The notes: generated from the letters alone by a model not told the origin. DNA of 64,000 bases from Amyloporia xantha (GCA_036971615.1 JAYKKR010000010.1:1302001-1366000); one strand, 5' to 3'; counted from the first letter of the stretch, positions 1 to 14,825 are shown. Program-made: numbers and translations.

Positions 1-2602
1 TTCGCTTGACGTTGATCATATGACAGTGATACCACGAAGGATCGCTTTATTTTAATGTATCATGTTCCCGACAAATCACGGTCTGGAACGTCCTTCAACG
101 CGACGGTGCTAGAACTCGTCAAGCTCATTCAGGCTGCGCTTGCAATATTTGACATGTTCGACCTGTCTTCAGAGGAACGGAATGGGCTGCTATGTGACGT
201 AACGTCTGAAGGTATCAAGCGCTGGGTCACCGAGGTCGGGGAGCCATGTATGAAGGTCGAGGTGCGTCTTCCTACCGAGTCCTACGCTTTGGCTGAAACA
301 TAGCTGATGGTGTATTATATACACTAGCATATGGAGAGGGTTGCTGATCCTACGGTCGTCGCGGCCCTCTTCAGCTTAATCTTGACCATCAGGAACAAGT
401 TGCACGCTCTCGGTCATGTACGGTGTCCCTGTGAGACCTCTCAGTGTGGTCCACTTGTCTGACGTATGCGTTATACAGTATGTCCCGAAGGATCCCTTTC
501 TATACCCGCAAGGCTTCACACGAGCGCTCACCTCGTATCACACCTCAAAGCCACACGGTCAGAACAATACACATCACCTAGTCCATCCACGTAGTTCTTC
601 ACCCCCGGGACCCAGCACGAGTCCAAACCTGGCTGCGGCTGCGGCCCCTTCACCCAGCACTTCACCCGTTCCCCCGGTCGCCTATCTATCTCAGCAGCTC
701 GTAGAGTCCATCCAGTCTGCGTACGACAAGAAAGCGCGCCAGAACGAGTCGTACAAAGTGCACCGCGTGCTGAAAAGCAAGCTCGATGATCTCGCCTCGG
801 ACCTGCGCACCAGCTCTGTAACTTCGGCCGGAGATGTAGAAGTTGGCGGGGGTGGAACGGCGAGTAGCATCAACCCGACCGGGGATTTGGGCGCGTTTGT
901 CAAGGTTGTCGCGGGGAGCTCTAAGGACGCCCCGCAGAGCCTCCGCTATTTGTGGACTGGCAGGCCGGAAGAGGTAGGGAAGAAGAGGCGGGAAAAGGAA
1001 GCGGTGTGGAGCGATGCCGAGCGGGACCGGGAAGAACGCGAAAGAGACAGAGACGGCGATAGGGAGGGTGGCGGAAAAGACGGTCGTGAGAGACACGGGA
1101 AGGACAGGGATGAAAAGGGCGGGGAGAGAGAGAGGGAAGTTAGATCCTCAGGTGACGAGAGCGAGTCCAAGCCTTGGTCAGGGAGAGTGCAGCGTAAGAT
1201 TGAAAGCTGGGCTGCGTGAGTACTGTTGTCATTCATTTCCGTTCACTGATGAACCGAACCAACGGTGTACAGCCTAGGTCGGACGAAGAAGCTGAGCGTC
1301 GATTTTGGGGCATTGGGCAAGACACTTCCAAACCGTGGCGGTCAGTCCGAGCAGTCCGGACCACCCTCAACGGTGCCATCTGTCAGGGTTACTGGGTGAG
1401 CGCCAACATGGCAGCTGATCTCGTCATTGATAACGGTATGTTCTACAGAGAACAGGACGAGCCTTTGAGCAGCGGACAAGCTTCTCCCACCTGTGAGTTC
1501 GTCAACGCGTTCAGCATTATGTCGTCAGGATTGATCACCGCTTTTAGTCGACTCATTCCCTCATGGGATGCTCGGTATTGGCACATTTACCCCTGCACAG
1601 CGTTCTGCAAGCGAACTCTTGGAATACGACCGGCGGATCAGCGAGTTCAACAAGAAGCGTCCTTCGACCAGACCGCATCTTCAATCACGCATCATTAGTT
1701 GGTCCGATCCATTGAGTGCAAGGGAGCTGGTGGACGACGAGGACTACAAGGAGAAGCACCAGATTCGCGTAACGACACCCAAAGCAGTCGAGTCTGCCGG
1801 AGAAGAAGAAGAAGAGGTTGACGGTATGGCAACAGACACCGAGCTTGAGAATACGCGTAGAAGGCAGCTCGTTGCGTTCGGACCACGACGGTGTCGGAGT
1901 TTCGACACCGCAACTGATGTCAAGGATACTCGTGTCCTTCCCATCGAGCGGATGCGTATCGACGTGGAGCTCTGTGGCCAGCTGCTTGTCATGCGCCGGC
2001 GTGAACGACACCTGGAGAATGTCGTCGCTTGTCTCTCCGTTCTCACCGACCGGATCTCCCGCACGAACACACGGCTCCGGACGGACCATGAAGCCGCGCG
2101 CTCAGCGCTCGATGACCTCCGTGAGCGCGTCCAGGTGCTGCAACAAGTGGAAGCGGCCCGGACTCGGGCGGATGCGCTCACGCAGGGGACCCATGCGCTC
2201 GCGTATGAGTCGGCGCAGTTTCTCGTGGACGATATGTGGCGTATGGCCGCTCAACCGCGCCGACGAGTGCTCGCGATGCGTGAGAAGGCGTTTGGGACTG
2301 GTCGGCGGCATCCGCACGGTGTCCGTGGAGCGCATGGGCGGTTTACCCGAGTGCAGTGGACGCTGGACGGGCGGGAGCGATTGGTTGATGCGCTGGGAAG
2401 GACGGAGAGCGAGGCGGAAGAAGAGGATGGTCTTCCCGGCGAGGCGAGCCTGAGCCTGGAAGAAGACCAGGAGGAAATGGACGTGGTGGAGAACCAGACT
2501 TTGAGGCCGACGTGGCTGCTGAGGTTCTTCAATTACTGGGGCAGCAAGTGGGGTGCCTCGAAGGGCGCAGACAAAGCAGAAAGAATCGGCCGAAGCTGTT
2601 GA
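1..2602 (+). CDS. STB6-like (Sin3-binding-protein-like) coiled-coil protein, 5' end outside window
   Basis: Five exons join in phase: <1-261, 328-417, 479-1215, 1278-1492 and 1548-2602. The N-terminal part seen here (motifs FDMFDLSSEERNGLLCDVT, then MERVADPTVVAALFSLIL and VPKDPFLYPQGF) resembles the N-terminal domain of yeast Stb6/Stb2, proteins found as Sin3 interactors. The middle is Arg/Asp/Glu-rich and low complexity (about 1010-1150). A long helical, probably coiled-coil segment follows (about 1950-2230). The start lies upstream of position 1. The 3' end is uncertain: after about 2555 another frame stays open to about 2720 and encodes a Ser/Glu-rich tail, so the stop at 2602 may result from a one-base insertion in a G run. 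The family call rests on recognition by eye; that it is a real gene is much surer. Confidence 0.6.
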
Positions 2603-2866
2603 AAGCGATTCAAAGGAAAGTTCACCTGAAAGTGGATCAAGCACTTCTCTTCCTATGTCCCCCGCGCGCGAACGGCCTCCAGCAAGACACACCGCAAGCT
2701 CTTGATCGCTGCTGCACATTTTACTCGGACTATTTACTTTACTAATCCATGGATGTATGCAATGCAATATGTATCATAGATGCAATTAACTTATGTCTTT
2801 TCTACATTCTCACATCACCCTCGGACTCTGATGTAATAATCCAAGATGTACAATTCGCCATCTCAC

Positions 2867-4542
2867 CTATCGCACCTTGACTTTCCCTTGTGTCTTACGC
2901 AAAGCGCGCTTTTTGTCACGTTCCATGGCCTTAAATGCAGCAATTCAATGTCAACACTTCAACACACGTCGGATTCATAGCATATACCCACCTTTTTCTG
3001 CTCAGCAGCACTAAGCCGCGATAACCTCTCTTGCTCAGCCTTCTTCTTCGCGGCCGCCCTCTCCTCTGCCTGCTCCTCCCTCTTCTCCTTCGCAGCCTCC
3101 TCTCGGATCTCCTTGTCCACATCCTCCCGCATTTTCTTAAGCTTCGATCGCGTCTCAGGGCGTAGCTGAGCGTTCAGACCTCCACGCAGGGTCGGTTTGC
3201 CAGCACCCGCGATTGCGTCGACAAGCTGGAACACGGCTGCCAGTAAAGGAAGCGTGACGGCGACGTCAGACGAAGGCGGCACAGCCAGTGTCAGAACCAG
3301 GTGCCTGCTGCGTTCGGCGGCAGGGACGGGGGTCGAAGGGCGAGTGCGAGGCTGGTCAGTCAGTGAGAGGGAGCGGAAGTAGGGCAGAATAGCGGGGTTA
3401 GACAGAACCGCGGGGAGATTGACGAGGCCAATTGGCTTCAGTAGGTTCGCGGTGACGTCCGCAAACTCTGTGAAACGAGTCTGATAAGCACACAAACGCA
3501 GCGGACGTGGCAACGCGGAAAGTCAGCACCAACCTGACATGACCGTGAGCGAAGGCGGCAGAGTCGGCTGATCTGTCGTCTTCGTGAATGTCTGTTGCCG
3601 GGGAACGCCATCAGACGCATTGTTGCAGCCAGCCAGCTTGTACCCATGACTCACCAAGTCCCATCTCCTTTTCCTAATGCTCTTCATCTCATCCTTCGTC
3701 ACCACGGCCCACACGCAATCCGGGACTGCACTATCCTTCCCAGGTGTCTCCCTGAACGTAAAGTCCAGCTCGACCTCGTCGTATACGTGATAGTCCAGCT
3801 CGATGAGGCCCTTGCCAATCTGAAACACATACTGGAGGAGGTCATGGCGCGGACGAAGGGTAAAAGTCGTGTGGAGGGAGGCGACGGCGCGGCGGCCTGT
3901 AGAGTAATTGAACCAGTCGGAGTTGCCGTCTGCGGAAGGCGAGTTAGGGAGGCCGACAAAAAGTAGATGAAAAAGTAGAAGTCCGGCCTTGGAAACAGTA
4001 GCATGTGACCGCAGGCCACTCTATGAACATAGCCTCTGGTACAGTGTATGGGAATCGGTGCAGTCGCCTTGATCTGCTCTACACGAGGTGGTAGAGATGA
4101 GGAGTGGAAACACGACTTACCGCGTATGAGGCCGCCCCGGTCAGTCGGTTTGGAGAACTGGGCTTCGAGTAACGGCAAATGCGCTGCAAACCTAGACATT
4201 TCATCATATTAAGACCGCGGATATGAAGAAGGAATCACACGCAGAGATAGAAGACAGATGAGACTGACCACTTGTTTACTCGGGTCTCGTTGGCATTCTT
4301 TCCCCAGAAGTGAAAAGCCACATACAGCAGCACAACGCCGAGAAGGATAGGCTCGTATGTGAAGACTGCAGAACACACAAGAGTGCGGTGAACGTGAGTC
4401 AGCACCACTTCATGCACGAGCATCGAAGCCGCATACATTCAGGACGAAAGGTGATGAACCTCCATCTGTACTCGAGACCGTCGTAGTCGGGGGTGAGATT
4501 GACCGGAGGCGGCGTGAGGGCCTTGAGCAAGAAGGAGGCCAT
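2867..4542 (-). CDS. CCDC47: CCDC47 homologue (ER membrane PAT-complex subunit)
   Basis: Seven exons (4437-4542, 4269-4365, 4121-4191, 3655-3929, 3534-3591, 2992-3467, 2867-2929) give 381 aa with every junction in phase. The N-terminus leads into one membrane helix (PILLGVVLLYVAFHFW), followed by the conserved stretch NETRVNKWF, then LIRDGNSDWFNYSTGRR, which is typical of CCDC47 (DUF1682). The C-terminus is a long charged helix rich in Lys, Glu and Arg ending in KVKVR. In animals CCDC47 pairs with Asterix in the PAT complex, a chaperone for multi-pass proteins at the ER translocon; the same role is inferred here. It is divergent from the next gene, sharing a 200-bp upstream region. The start is the first ATG of the family-like N-terminus MASFLLKAL. 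Confidence 0.85.
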
Positions 4543-4739
4543 GAGCCGTCTTCAGATTCGAGCGTGGACAGTGCAAGCCTGCTACACACAGACGCCCGAC
4601 GCGCTGGCGAACAGACAGAGTCCATTAAGCTCGTGCACGTGATTCCCCGCCTGCTTCTGTCCGCAGGCGGGATGCCCATATATGGAAGTGCGCCAGCGCT
4701 CGGGCGTTTTCCCAGGCAGTTGGCGAACGAACACCGCCC

Positions 4740-5513
4740 ATGAGTACGCCAGACGCGCCTACGCGGTGCAAACTCCCTTGCGGATACCCCCACGAGCTTG
4801 GGCAGGAAATCCTCCTGTACGTGTGCCCAGCACACAATCATTGAGTTCCCGTGTCAGTCCCCCTCCACCTTGAGTCCGGCATGCGCATTCACGCCAATTT
4901 CGCGGTGCTTGAAGCGGTCTTAGCGGACAGTTCCTCCTCTCGATACGGAAAGTATCTGGCATTCTCCATGGGCGATACCGAGCGACGCTCGCAGGTACGC
5001 CAAGTCTACATAATAAGCGTCGAGCCCCCCCTCATATCAAGCATGTGCTTGTTTCCACGCGCATGAATCTAGCTACTACCATCCGGCTCCAGCGCTGGGG
5101 CCGCATCGCGCTCACCCCCTTCCGACTATGGTGCCTTCATATTGCAAATGTTGCCGCGTATGACGCGCGCGTCAGGATCCATTGACCAGCGAGTTCTTCG
5201 CCAGTGGCTCGGCCTGTCTTCCTCGTACCTCGTCACGGACACAACTATGGATCCCGATCGCGGCCTCGTCAGTTGGCACACTGGCTTCAACCGACTCATC
5301 GACATTGTGGTTGCACTACACGCACGAGGCGAACTGGAGATAGAAACGGTGAACGAGGCGAGCAAAGCGTGCTCTGAGTGCTGGACAGTGGCCGGTGCAT
5401 GGCATGAGATGGAAAGCGCCCGCGAGAGCGTGAAGGGCGTGGCGACGCGGCTAAAGGGGTTGCTCGACGAGAACGGGAAGACTTACCGTGGAGGGCGAGT
5501 CTACGTGCCATGA
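4740..5513 (+). CDS. conserved-looking small orphan protein
   Basis: Three exons (4740-4820, 4875-4994, 5073-5513) give about 213 aa. The last exon stays open from its acceptor and has good coding character, with a mostly helical C-terminal half ending in GGRVYVP. The first intron is less certain: the acceptor used here is an atypical TTGAG after a pyrimidine tract, chosen because the stronger-looking CAG nearby gives the wrong phase. No catalytic motif, signal peptide or membrane segment is visible. I do not recognise the family. It shares a divergent promoter region with the CCDC47 homologue. Confidence 0.6.
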
Positions 5514-5543
5514 AAAGGACGCCTGCGTTGACTGGATTTCGGA

Positions 5544-6118
5544 CTATGTAGGGCAACTGTAAGTGATCACGAAGAGACATGTACGGATATCAAATACACA
5601 GACTCCTGCGGTGCTTTCGATGAGCTTCCACATCATTTTCTTCGATCGTCCTCCTATTTCCTTCCCATGTACACAAACTTGAATAGAATCTAACGTCACG
5701 CGGTCCGCCCAGAACACCTCTATTCGAGTGCTTTCGGCCTGGAACACTTCGCTAAACCACTCAAATGCTCCACTTTCTAGACCCTGAGTGCATGCAGGGC
5801 ATATCCGACCCTGCATTTGGTCCTCGTTCCATTTCTTCATCAGAGCAGACACTAAGCGTAGAGCAAAGTTTCATCTCCGTTCTCCGCGAATGTTGGGCTC
5901 CATTTCGTCTTGGCTACAGTATACAATTGCCATCGTGAGCCCGGTAGCGGTCCGCTACTATATTTACAGCGTTCGGGACCGAGTAATATCGAGGGCCTCT
6001 CGAAGCCAGCTGAAATGTCTGATACAGGTGTCTCATCAGGTTGGTGCCATAATAATAGTGGACTTCCGTGCATTATGACCGGAGCATTGGAACCGGAAGA
6101 TATGCCATTGATTGTCAT
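5544..6118 (-). pseudogene. possible degenerate or frame-broken gene
   Basis: Two reading-frame blocks on this strand read like protein: one from ATG 6118 to about 5865 (ending near TFAENGDE) and one from about 5865 to 5570 (starting near NFALRLVSALMKKWNED, with a CPAC pair). They join only if one base is missing near 5862. The opposite strand is also partly open here, so the strand is not certain. No family is recognised. A gene with a sequencing error, a decayed gene and chance ORFs are all possible. Confidence 0.3.
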
Positions 6119-6583
6119 CGTCACACAGGATTGCGAAAATTTCCGTCTCAGGGTGAGTAATTTTGAAACAATGATTTAGTCATCACTAAAAGAAGATATC
6201 TGCACTTGGCCGTTTCGTAAGCACTGCTAGGTCTCAAATTCATAGCGGGCCCTCCTGTCTACTCGTGGCAATGATGTGTCGATATCTTACAATTGATTCA
6301 TCATCCCGGTGACTTAGTGCTGTCGAATGTTTCTACGCTCTTCGTTCTTCAGCAAAACAAATTGGTAAAATTAGGCACAACTTAAAGTATTCTTTTTCGC
6401 CTTCTAGCCGAACGGTCTAAGCCTCTCAGGCTTCAATTAGTGTTGCTCCGTGAATCCCGGCTGGGCCCTTGGTCAAAATTCTCAGGAGCTCCCTTACTAT
6501 CCTGCTGCCTATGTACTTGCATTTGTTTGTGCATGGGTATCGCTGACCCTTTTGGCCAGTGTATTTCTGAAGCTCGCGGTTAG

Positions 6584-7231
6584 CCATGCCCTGTTTTCAA
6601 TACTGAAGGCGCACAACGCATTCGTAAATTTGCCGTCCCGATTCTGTTTAACGCTCAGCTGTGGCCTTCGCTCTGGCTCAATCTGGATGCAACAGTTACA
6701 GATTTTCGCAAGGTCCCGTCCGTTCAGTTTCAAGAATACGCTATCGTGTCTGACCTTGCTCCCTCACCCCCACTCTTTGTTGCCGTAGAATTGCATAATA
6801 CTGCGCATCAGGAAATGAGGCACAAAATGTAAGGCTAGGTCATGTCTGACAGGCTCGTCATCGATCAAGCTGTGATTCATGCTGTGATTCATTATCTTCC
6901 CTGCCAAATAATGTTGACGTTTTAGACAGCTGCTAAGAACGGCGGCAAGACTAGTGCGCCTCCCCGCTCCTGGATATTCACGCGTTTCGATAAAGCGAAG
7001 GACATTCGCTTGCGCGTCAAGCGCTTATCGGTGAGAATTACAGAATCGCAATCCACCTGTAACAGACTGGAGATTCAATTCCGGATCCCTCAGAACCAGA
7101 GCCCGATTGCGATCACGGTTGAAGTTGTTGCCACCACCAACCTTGTGGACTACATAGATCGATCACTGATGGGATTAATGATGGCCTCCGAGTACGACTG
7201 TCGCGTAGAGAATATTGATTCCGCCCTTTGA
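6584..7231 (+). pseudogene. possible multi-exon orphan gene, exon phases not reconciled
   Basis: Two blocks have good coding character and plausible splice sites: about 6584-6828 (acceptor GGTTAG, donor GTAAGG; contains QLWPSLWLNLDATVTDF) and 6926-7231 (acceptor TTTAG; ends in VENIDSAL and a stop). Upstream blocks at about 6015-6152 and 6290-6370 may belong to the same gene. The phase at the 6828/6926 junction does not match, so one base is off or the gene is decayed. No family recognised. Confidence 0.3.
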
Positions 7232-7986
7232 TCCTAGTACTATTAATGCTCCTTGACAGGAATATGACCCGACGGTTTTATCAAGCCACCGACGACAACT
7301 TCATTAAGGGAAGCGCGCCTCTTTGGCATGATGAAACCTCATCACTGCTGCAGATCGGACTTATACTAATATACATTCCACCACGGCGATGAAAACTTCT
7401 GAACAATCTATCGCAGGTGGTAGTTCGTCGACAACAGTCTCAATCTCAAGCGGACCACTACTATTTAGACGGAAAGCGGCTCCCGTGGTCCTCCTGGAAT
7501 CGAGATGGCTAAACTGCTAGGGGATAATTGCGTGCTGAACGAGGTAAACTTAGGATCCGGAGAGGACGACTCGGAGCCGTTGCAGGTCATGTAGTACTAC
7601 AGACGGTATATCAGTTGTGATCGTGAACGGAACGACGAATTCTTCTGAGGGCTGATCAGAGTGATCCGCCATAGAAGGTCAATTTTATTCAGTCTGGTAG
7701 GAAATCTCAAGCTGTTAAGAGCTACACCGTCAGATATGGATATCCTGAGCCTGCGAAGGTTGAAGGAAGTATTTACTCTGCTCACAGGTGAATAGCTTAC
7801 ACCGGGTAAGAACCCAGTTCAGCTACGTGCCTTTGCGGAGGATCGAACCCGTGAGTCGGGGCTATCGGGCAGGAACGTGACGTCAGGCTCGGGGCCGACT
7901 CGGGAATAGGTGATCGCGGTCTTGCCGGCTCGTCGCCCTTGCTCCCTTGCTCACCATCCTTTCCCCCTTGCTCATCGTCCCTCCCG
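7232..7986. other. intergenic, nothing recognised
   Basis: No ORF with coding character, no RNA gene and no clear repeat was seen. The right end is presumably the promoter of the PX-domain gene; its CT-rich character continues into that gene's Ser/Pro-rich 5' coding part. Confidence 0.5.
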
Positions 7987-10900
7987 ATGAAGACCCTCAT
8001 AGTTACGTCGCCCCCAGACACGCCCCTGCACGATAACGACACACCTAGCTCGCCGGAGCAAACATTCGCCACCCCTCTTTCGTCTCCCTTCGTCCGCACT
8101 GTCGATCTCCACCCCGATGAGCAGCCATCCCCGTCCAGTGAACGCCAGGAGACAGACAACTCCAGACAGCAGTCACCGACACAGGCCTCGGTGAGCAAGG
8201 ATCTGCCGGTGCTCCCGCATCCCGACGAGCAGCCATCCGAGCCTGGTAATTACCAGGAGACAGACAAATCCAGACAGAGATCCCCGAGCCGTAACACGGT
8301 GACCAAGGATTTGCCGCCACTTCCACCTCATGAGGAACAGCCGTCCTCGTCTAATAAACAGGCGACAGACAAGGCTAGACTGACATCCCCGCCGCCGGAC
8401 GCAGCAAGCAAGGATCTGACGACTCTCACTCCGCTCCGCGCTCACTACCTCAAGAAACAGCTGATCACACTTCAGTTCAACTACGAACTCGACGCTATCA
8501 TTGCCTCTCCAACTAACAACGTATCTCCTTTCTCCTACCTCGGGCCACCGTTCAAACCCCCTCCAAAAGATGCGCCACGGCTAGAGCTCCCCTTCCTCCG
8601 CTACTGCTTCCGCAAATTTGTTCTCTCGTTCCCCTTCCTGGCCGCGGCACCAAACGACTTCTTCCCCGATAAGCTCCAGCCATTCATGGTGTCCATGCTC
8701 TCACGCAATCTGTCGTCCACCCCCGTGCTCGAAGACGGGGCCGAGGACACAGAGGAGACGGCGCGGCACAAGCTGCTCGCGAAGCTGGAGCGTAACGCGG
8801 CGATGCTGATGACGAGTGCGACGAAGCTGGTGGAGAAGGAGGAGGTTGTGCGGCTCACGCAGACAGACCTGGATCGGCTGGAGGCGCTCGCGCGGAAACG
8901 AGCAGCACGGGAGGTGCGTACGCGGGATCGGTTCGAGGTGAACATCGTCTGCGTGCGTACGGTGACGGAGAAGGGGCGGATGCGGAGCAGGGTGCATGAG
9001 GTGCGTCTCGGTGCCATCATTTACGAGCATATGCTGACCGTCCACAGGAATTCATCGTGCGCACGCGTAGATCGCACCAGCCGGACGTGTTTGTGTCGCG
9101 GCGGTATGGCGATTTCAAGACGCTTGCGACGGAGCTCCGCAAGGCACACCCGGGCGAATCGATTCCTGCGCCGCCAGCGAAGGACCGCACGATCGTGAGC
9201 ATGAGTGCCACTACATCACCCGTAGGATCGCAGATGCCATCGCTGTCTGGGCCCGCGGGCTCTCGCTCGGGGATGTACCCTACAGGACGGAACGCGAGCG
9301 GGGACTCGTTCTCGTCACAGGGGACGATGAGCCCGACGTCGCCGACGATGCCGATGCTCGGGGCCGGCGGCCAGACGTACACAGGGGGCGCATCGCGCTT
9401 GGCGAGGGAGAAGAACAGGTTAACGCTGAGGGCATATCTGCATACACTACTGTCATCACATGAATTGGCTTCATCGCCGGTCCTGCGCTCGTTCTTGCTG
9501 GCAGGTCCTACTCACCTGACACAGGAGGAGATGGAGGACGCCAGGAAGAGGGAAGAGGCGGATCAGCTGCGGGAGGATGGGAGGAAGAGGTTTGCGAGAG
9601 AGATTGCTGCGAGAGTGGATGGGCTCAGGGAGACGGCGCGGAGTGTTAAGGGCGAGTTGTTCGCCAAAGGTACGCGTCAAGGCTCTGTGTTCCTTGTTCC
9701 CCATCACCATTGCTACGCGGAGCCATGGCCACTGCGGATTTTACTGACACTGATCATGACATAGATGGGCTGACGCATATCTTTGGCATGGTCAAGGAAA
9801 CCGAGGACATCCGTCAGTTGCCTGCGAACTACCAGGCTGTCGTCGAGTGGGCGCGCATATCGTATGTTATATCCCCTCGCCGCTGCAGATCGCCTATCAC
9901 GTCGAGCAGCGTTTGACTATATACTTGACTGACACAGCCCTACGCTTGTACAGGCTTGCCTCAACGGTCTTCCAACATTTTGTTGCCGCGGACAGTGCAT
10001 CTGAGAGCTTCGCAACTCTGAAACGCATCCATGGACTGATGCCGTACTTTATGCTCAAGACGGTCTTGAAGATCAGCAACCCGATGACGATGATCCGAGG
10101 TCAGTATTAATGTGTAGACTCTGCCATAACGAACAGCTAGATTGACATTCCATGCAGGCGTGCTTGACTTGTTCCTTGCACAACCATTTGGAGGGAGGAG
10201 TCTGTTGCAGAGGTCAGTTTCGATGCACCTCTGCTCGGACTACTCAGTTCACAGTGGTGGCTCCACGTAGAATGTTCACCGGCTCGCTCTTGGAGGAAGT
10301 CAAGGCGATCGAGGATGACATTGAGTCGGTCAAGGATAAGGTCGACGATCAAATATTCTGCGAGAAGGTCCGGCAGTTCGTATACGCCCCACGGGAGATC
10401 CAGGAAATTTTCAAGGCAGATGCTGGTATGTAACGTCCTCTGCAAATGTGAAGCTATCTCAGCTTTACTTGATCAGCTGCGGAGAAAATGAATGTCCTGG
10501 CTGTGGTCTTGCGCTCTGGTGATGAGCCTGCTCTGTCTCGTGCACAACTGCAACGTGTGATACGCGCACACCGCGCACATCAGGAGTATCTCAGATACAC
10601 TGCTACATTGCAGGACTCGGATGATGATGAGGGCCCACAGGATGAAGAAGCATGGCTTTTCGAGGATCTCGGTGTCCTCGCGAAGTTGTACTCTCGGCTA
10701 CGAGATCGGGAACAATTGATTGAGCTCATTTTTGAGGTGAGACATGTAGTCGCTGGCAATAGGTTATAGTATTTACGAAGTCGATCATTTATGCCATAGG
10801 GTACGACGGCAGATCTACTCAAGGACATCATTACGATATTCTATGCGCCACTAGCACAGGTATACCGGGCGGCGAGCATTGCAGATTCACTCGGTGACAT

Positions 10901-12008
10901 GCAGAATTTCATGAATGACCTGATCAAGACTGTTGAGCAGTCCGAAGAAAGTGAGTTCTTGCACTTGTTTTCGTCGCGGTATTCGCTCAATGGATCATTC
11001 CTCAGTGAGTCAGCAAGATCCTGCGAAAACAGTGCAGATCTTCATCGACCTTATCATGCGTCACGAACAATCCTTCTACAGTTTCGTCCACAAAGTTCAT
11101 TCCAAGGGCGAGGGTCTCTTCACAAACTTGATGCGCTGGATTGAGCTTTTCCTCACTCTGATGCGCGATGGCATCGGTGAGCGCATCAGTATGGAATTCC
11201 TGCTTCCTCATACAGGAACGGAACGCGAAGAGATTTTGAAAGAGGTCGATGAGATCGCCCTCTATCATTACAAGCTCAAGGTGGCCTACGAGGACAAGGT
11301 CCGGAAGCGCTTCGGACGTACCCAGGGTATGAACGATGCCGATGCCGAGGATGAGATTGCGGCCCAAATGGTTGATGGTGTCGTCAAAGACCTGAGTTTC
11401 GGCGATCTCATACAAGGTGACGCGGATGACCTTGCTGCTGAAGACACAGATTCGGGGGAGGACGAGAGTGACGATGATTCCTCCAGCGAAGACTCGGACT
11501 CGGACTCTGAGGAAAGCAGCAGTGACGAGAGCAGTGAAACTGACCACACCGAGAGGGAGTCGACACCACATCCAGATCGTTCACCGTCCTCGGCGTCCTC
11601 GGTGAAACGTTCGCATACTATAGCGCATGCGCCTCGTCCTCCACCGCCGAATATCAAGCAACCCGTTCACAAGCAGTCGCTGGACCTAGCCCCCGCCCGA
11701 CCTCCTGCGAAGCTTCGGCATTCACGCTCACTGACCGCCGCCAATCAGCAAGCATCGCAGTCTTACGGCAAGCAGCCGGTGCCTAAATCTGCTCCGCCAG
11801 AACGACGACCGCAATCAGCAAGCCGGCCACAACCGCAGGCACCATCGAAAAAGAAGAAAGCTCCTGCACTCAAACCTCCAGAACTGAAACATTTACCACA
11901 ACTACTCCCTATATTTATTGAAGTTGTGAGCTAGACTTTCTTCCATGTTAAAATCATTTTCGCTAACATCTCCTTGTACAGATGAAACCTCAGCTTCGCG
12001 TGCAGTGA
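7987..12008 (+). CDS. PX-domain protein with PXB and DUF3818 (yeast Lec1/YPR097W-like)
   Basis: Ten exons (7987-9000, 9048-9669, 9765-9861, 9954-10099, 10158-10212, 10271-10425, 10477-10736, 10800-10950, 11006-11925, 11982-12008) join in phase to 1,148 aa. The order is: a disordered N-terminus with repeated DEQPS-type units; a PX-associated (PXB) helical domain (LRAHYLKKQLI, LELPFLRYCFRKF); a PX domain split by the first intron (DRFEVNIVCVRTV ... SRRYGDFKTL); then a long helical DUF3818-type region; and an acidic, Ser-rich tail. Yeast Lec1 (YPR097W) has this architecture and affects sterol and lipid-droplet distribution. Phosphoinositide binding is expected of the PX domain; the precise role here is inferred. 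The start is the first ATG in frame (MKTLIV). Confidence 0.85.
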
Positions 12009-12286
12009 CGGAAGCTATAAATTGACGTTTGGGTCATTTCTAGTATCTCACCTATTATCAGAGGCAGAATGTGCTGTAGCATTGAGGCTATTTAGATGTA
12101 TGTGCTGCATGTGTTGTACCAGTATGGACTAACCAGGACCTTGTGAACTCCTGTAATACCGTGCGAGATTGTGCATGATCGTGATAAAATTGCAATCCTA
12201 TGTGAGCGAAAAGGCCAACTATACTACAGACTGACGCGATCCCGCGCAAGAAATCCGAAACAGAAGAGCAGCAAAGTAAAGAACAA

Positions 12287-14197
<1,911 letters not shown>

Positions 14198-14624
14198 CGA
14201 GTCGGTGAGCGGGGGGCTAGAAAACAGAACTGCTGTAGTTTAGCGCCCATTCTACATGTTATAGCCTCCTCATATCGACACGTGACAGATCGACGGGACT
14301 TTATATCACCACGAAGCGAGCGACTCCCCTTCACTACTTGGTTTGAGACGGCGATGCTCCGCACGCCCGAATCCAAATGACCTTAGACTGTGCCCTTCAC
14401 GGTTGCCGGACCTTCATCTTAGTACCCATCACGTCGCAATACCATCAGCTCATAAGTCAATGTAATTAGACGTAGCGTGAATTAGACAGGGAGAAAGGTT
14501 CATTGCTGCGTCTAGTCTTATAGAGCCAGGGTTGCAATTCGCTTTTGGGCAGTCAAGCTTCTACCTATTATCAAAGGGTAAAGATGCTACCGTTGTTCAC
14601 CCTTACATCCTGCTCCTCGTTGAG

Positions 14625-14807
14625 AACCGTCTGGAGCGGAGTCCGACGCGATCGTGAACAGCTCCCGCGGCCGCGAGGACGACGCGAGCGGGTCCAGCGG
14701 CGCATGTGAGTACGACCCGGCCCACAGAACAGCACTGATACCAACACTAAGTCAAGCACTGGCAGCAGCAAAGTGACGACTCTGACGAGGATGAAGTTCC
14801 TACTTGA
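14625..14807 (+). CDS. C-terminal exons of a small acidic protein, 5' end unresolved
   Basis: Two exons (14625-14705 and 14752-14807) join in phase across a 46-nt GTGAGT...AAG intron. They read AESDAIVNSSRGREDD ... then FKHWQQQSDDSDEDEVPT and a stop, an acidic tail often seen in small nuclear or translation proteins. A further upstream exon near 14555-14571 is possible but not secured. The start and family are unknown. Confidence 0.35.
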
Positions 14808-14825
14808 GATAAAATCATATAGCAC

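Noticed and set aside
2102..2767. Long minus-strand ORF of 221 codons
   Set aside because: It is antisense to the coiled-coil exon of the STB6-like gene; the plus frame has the splice chain and the coherent protein.
9930..9953. Alternative acceptor CACAG at about 9938 in the PX-domain gene, adding six residues
   Set aside because: It keeps frame, but the later TGTACAG gives the join ARISLAST expected from the family; kept only as a possible variant.
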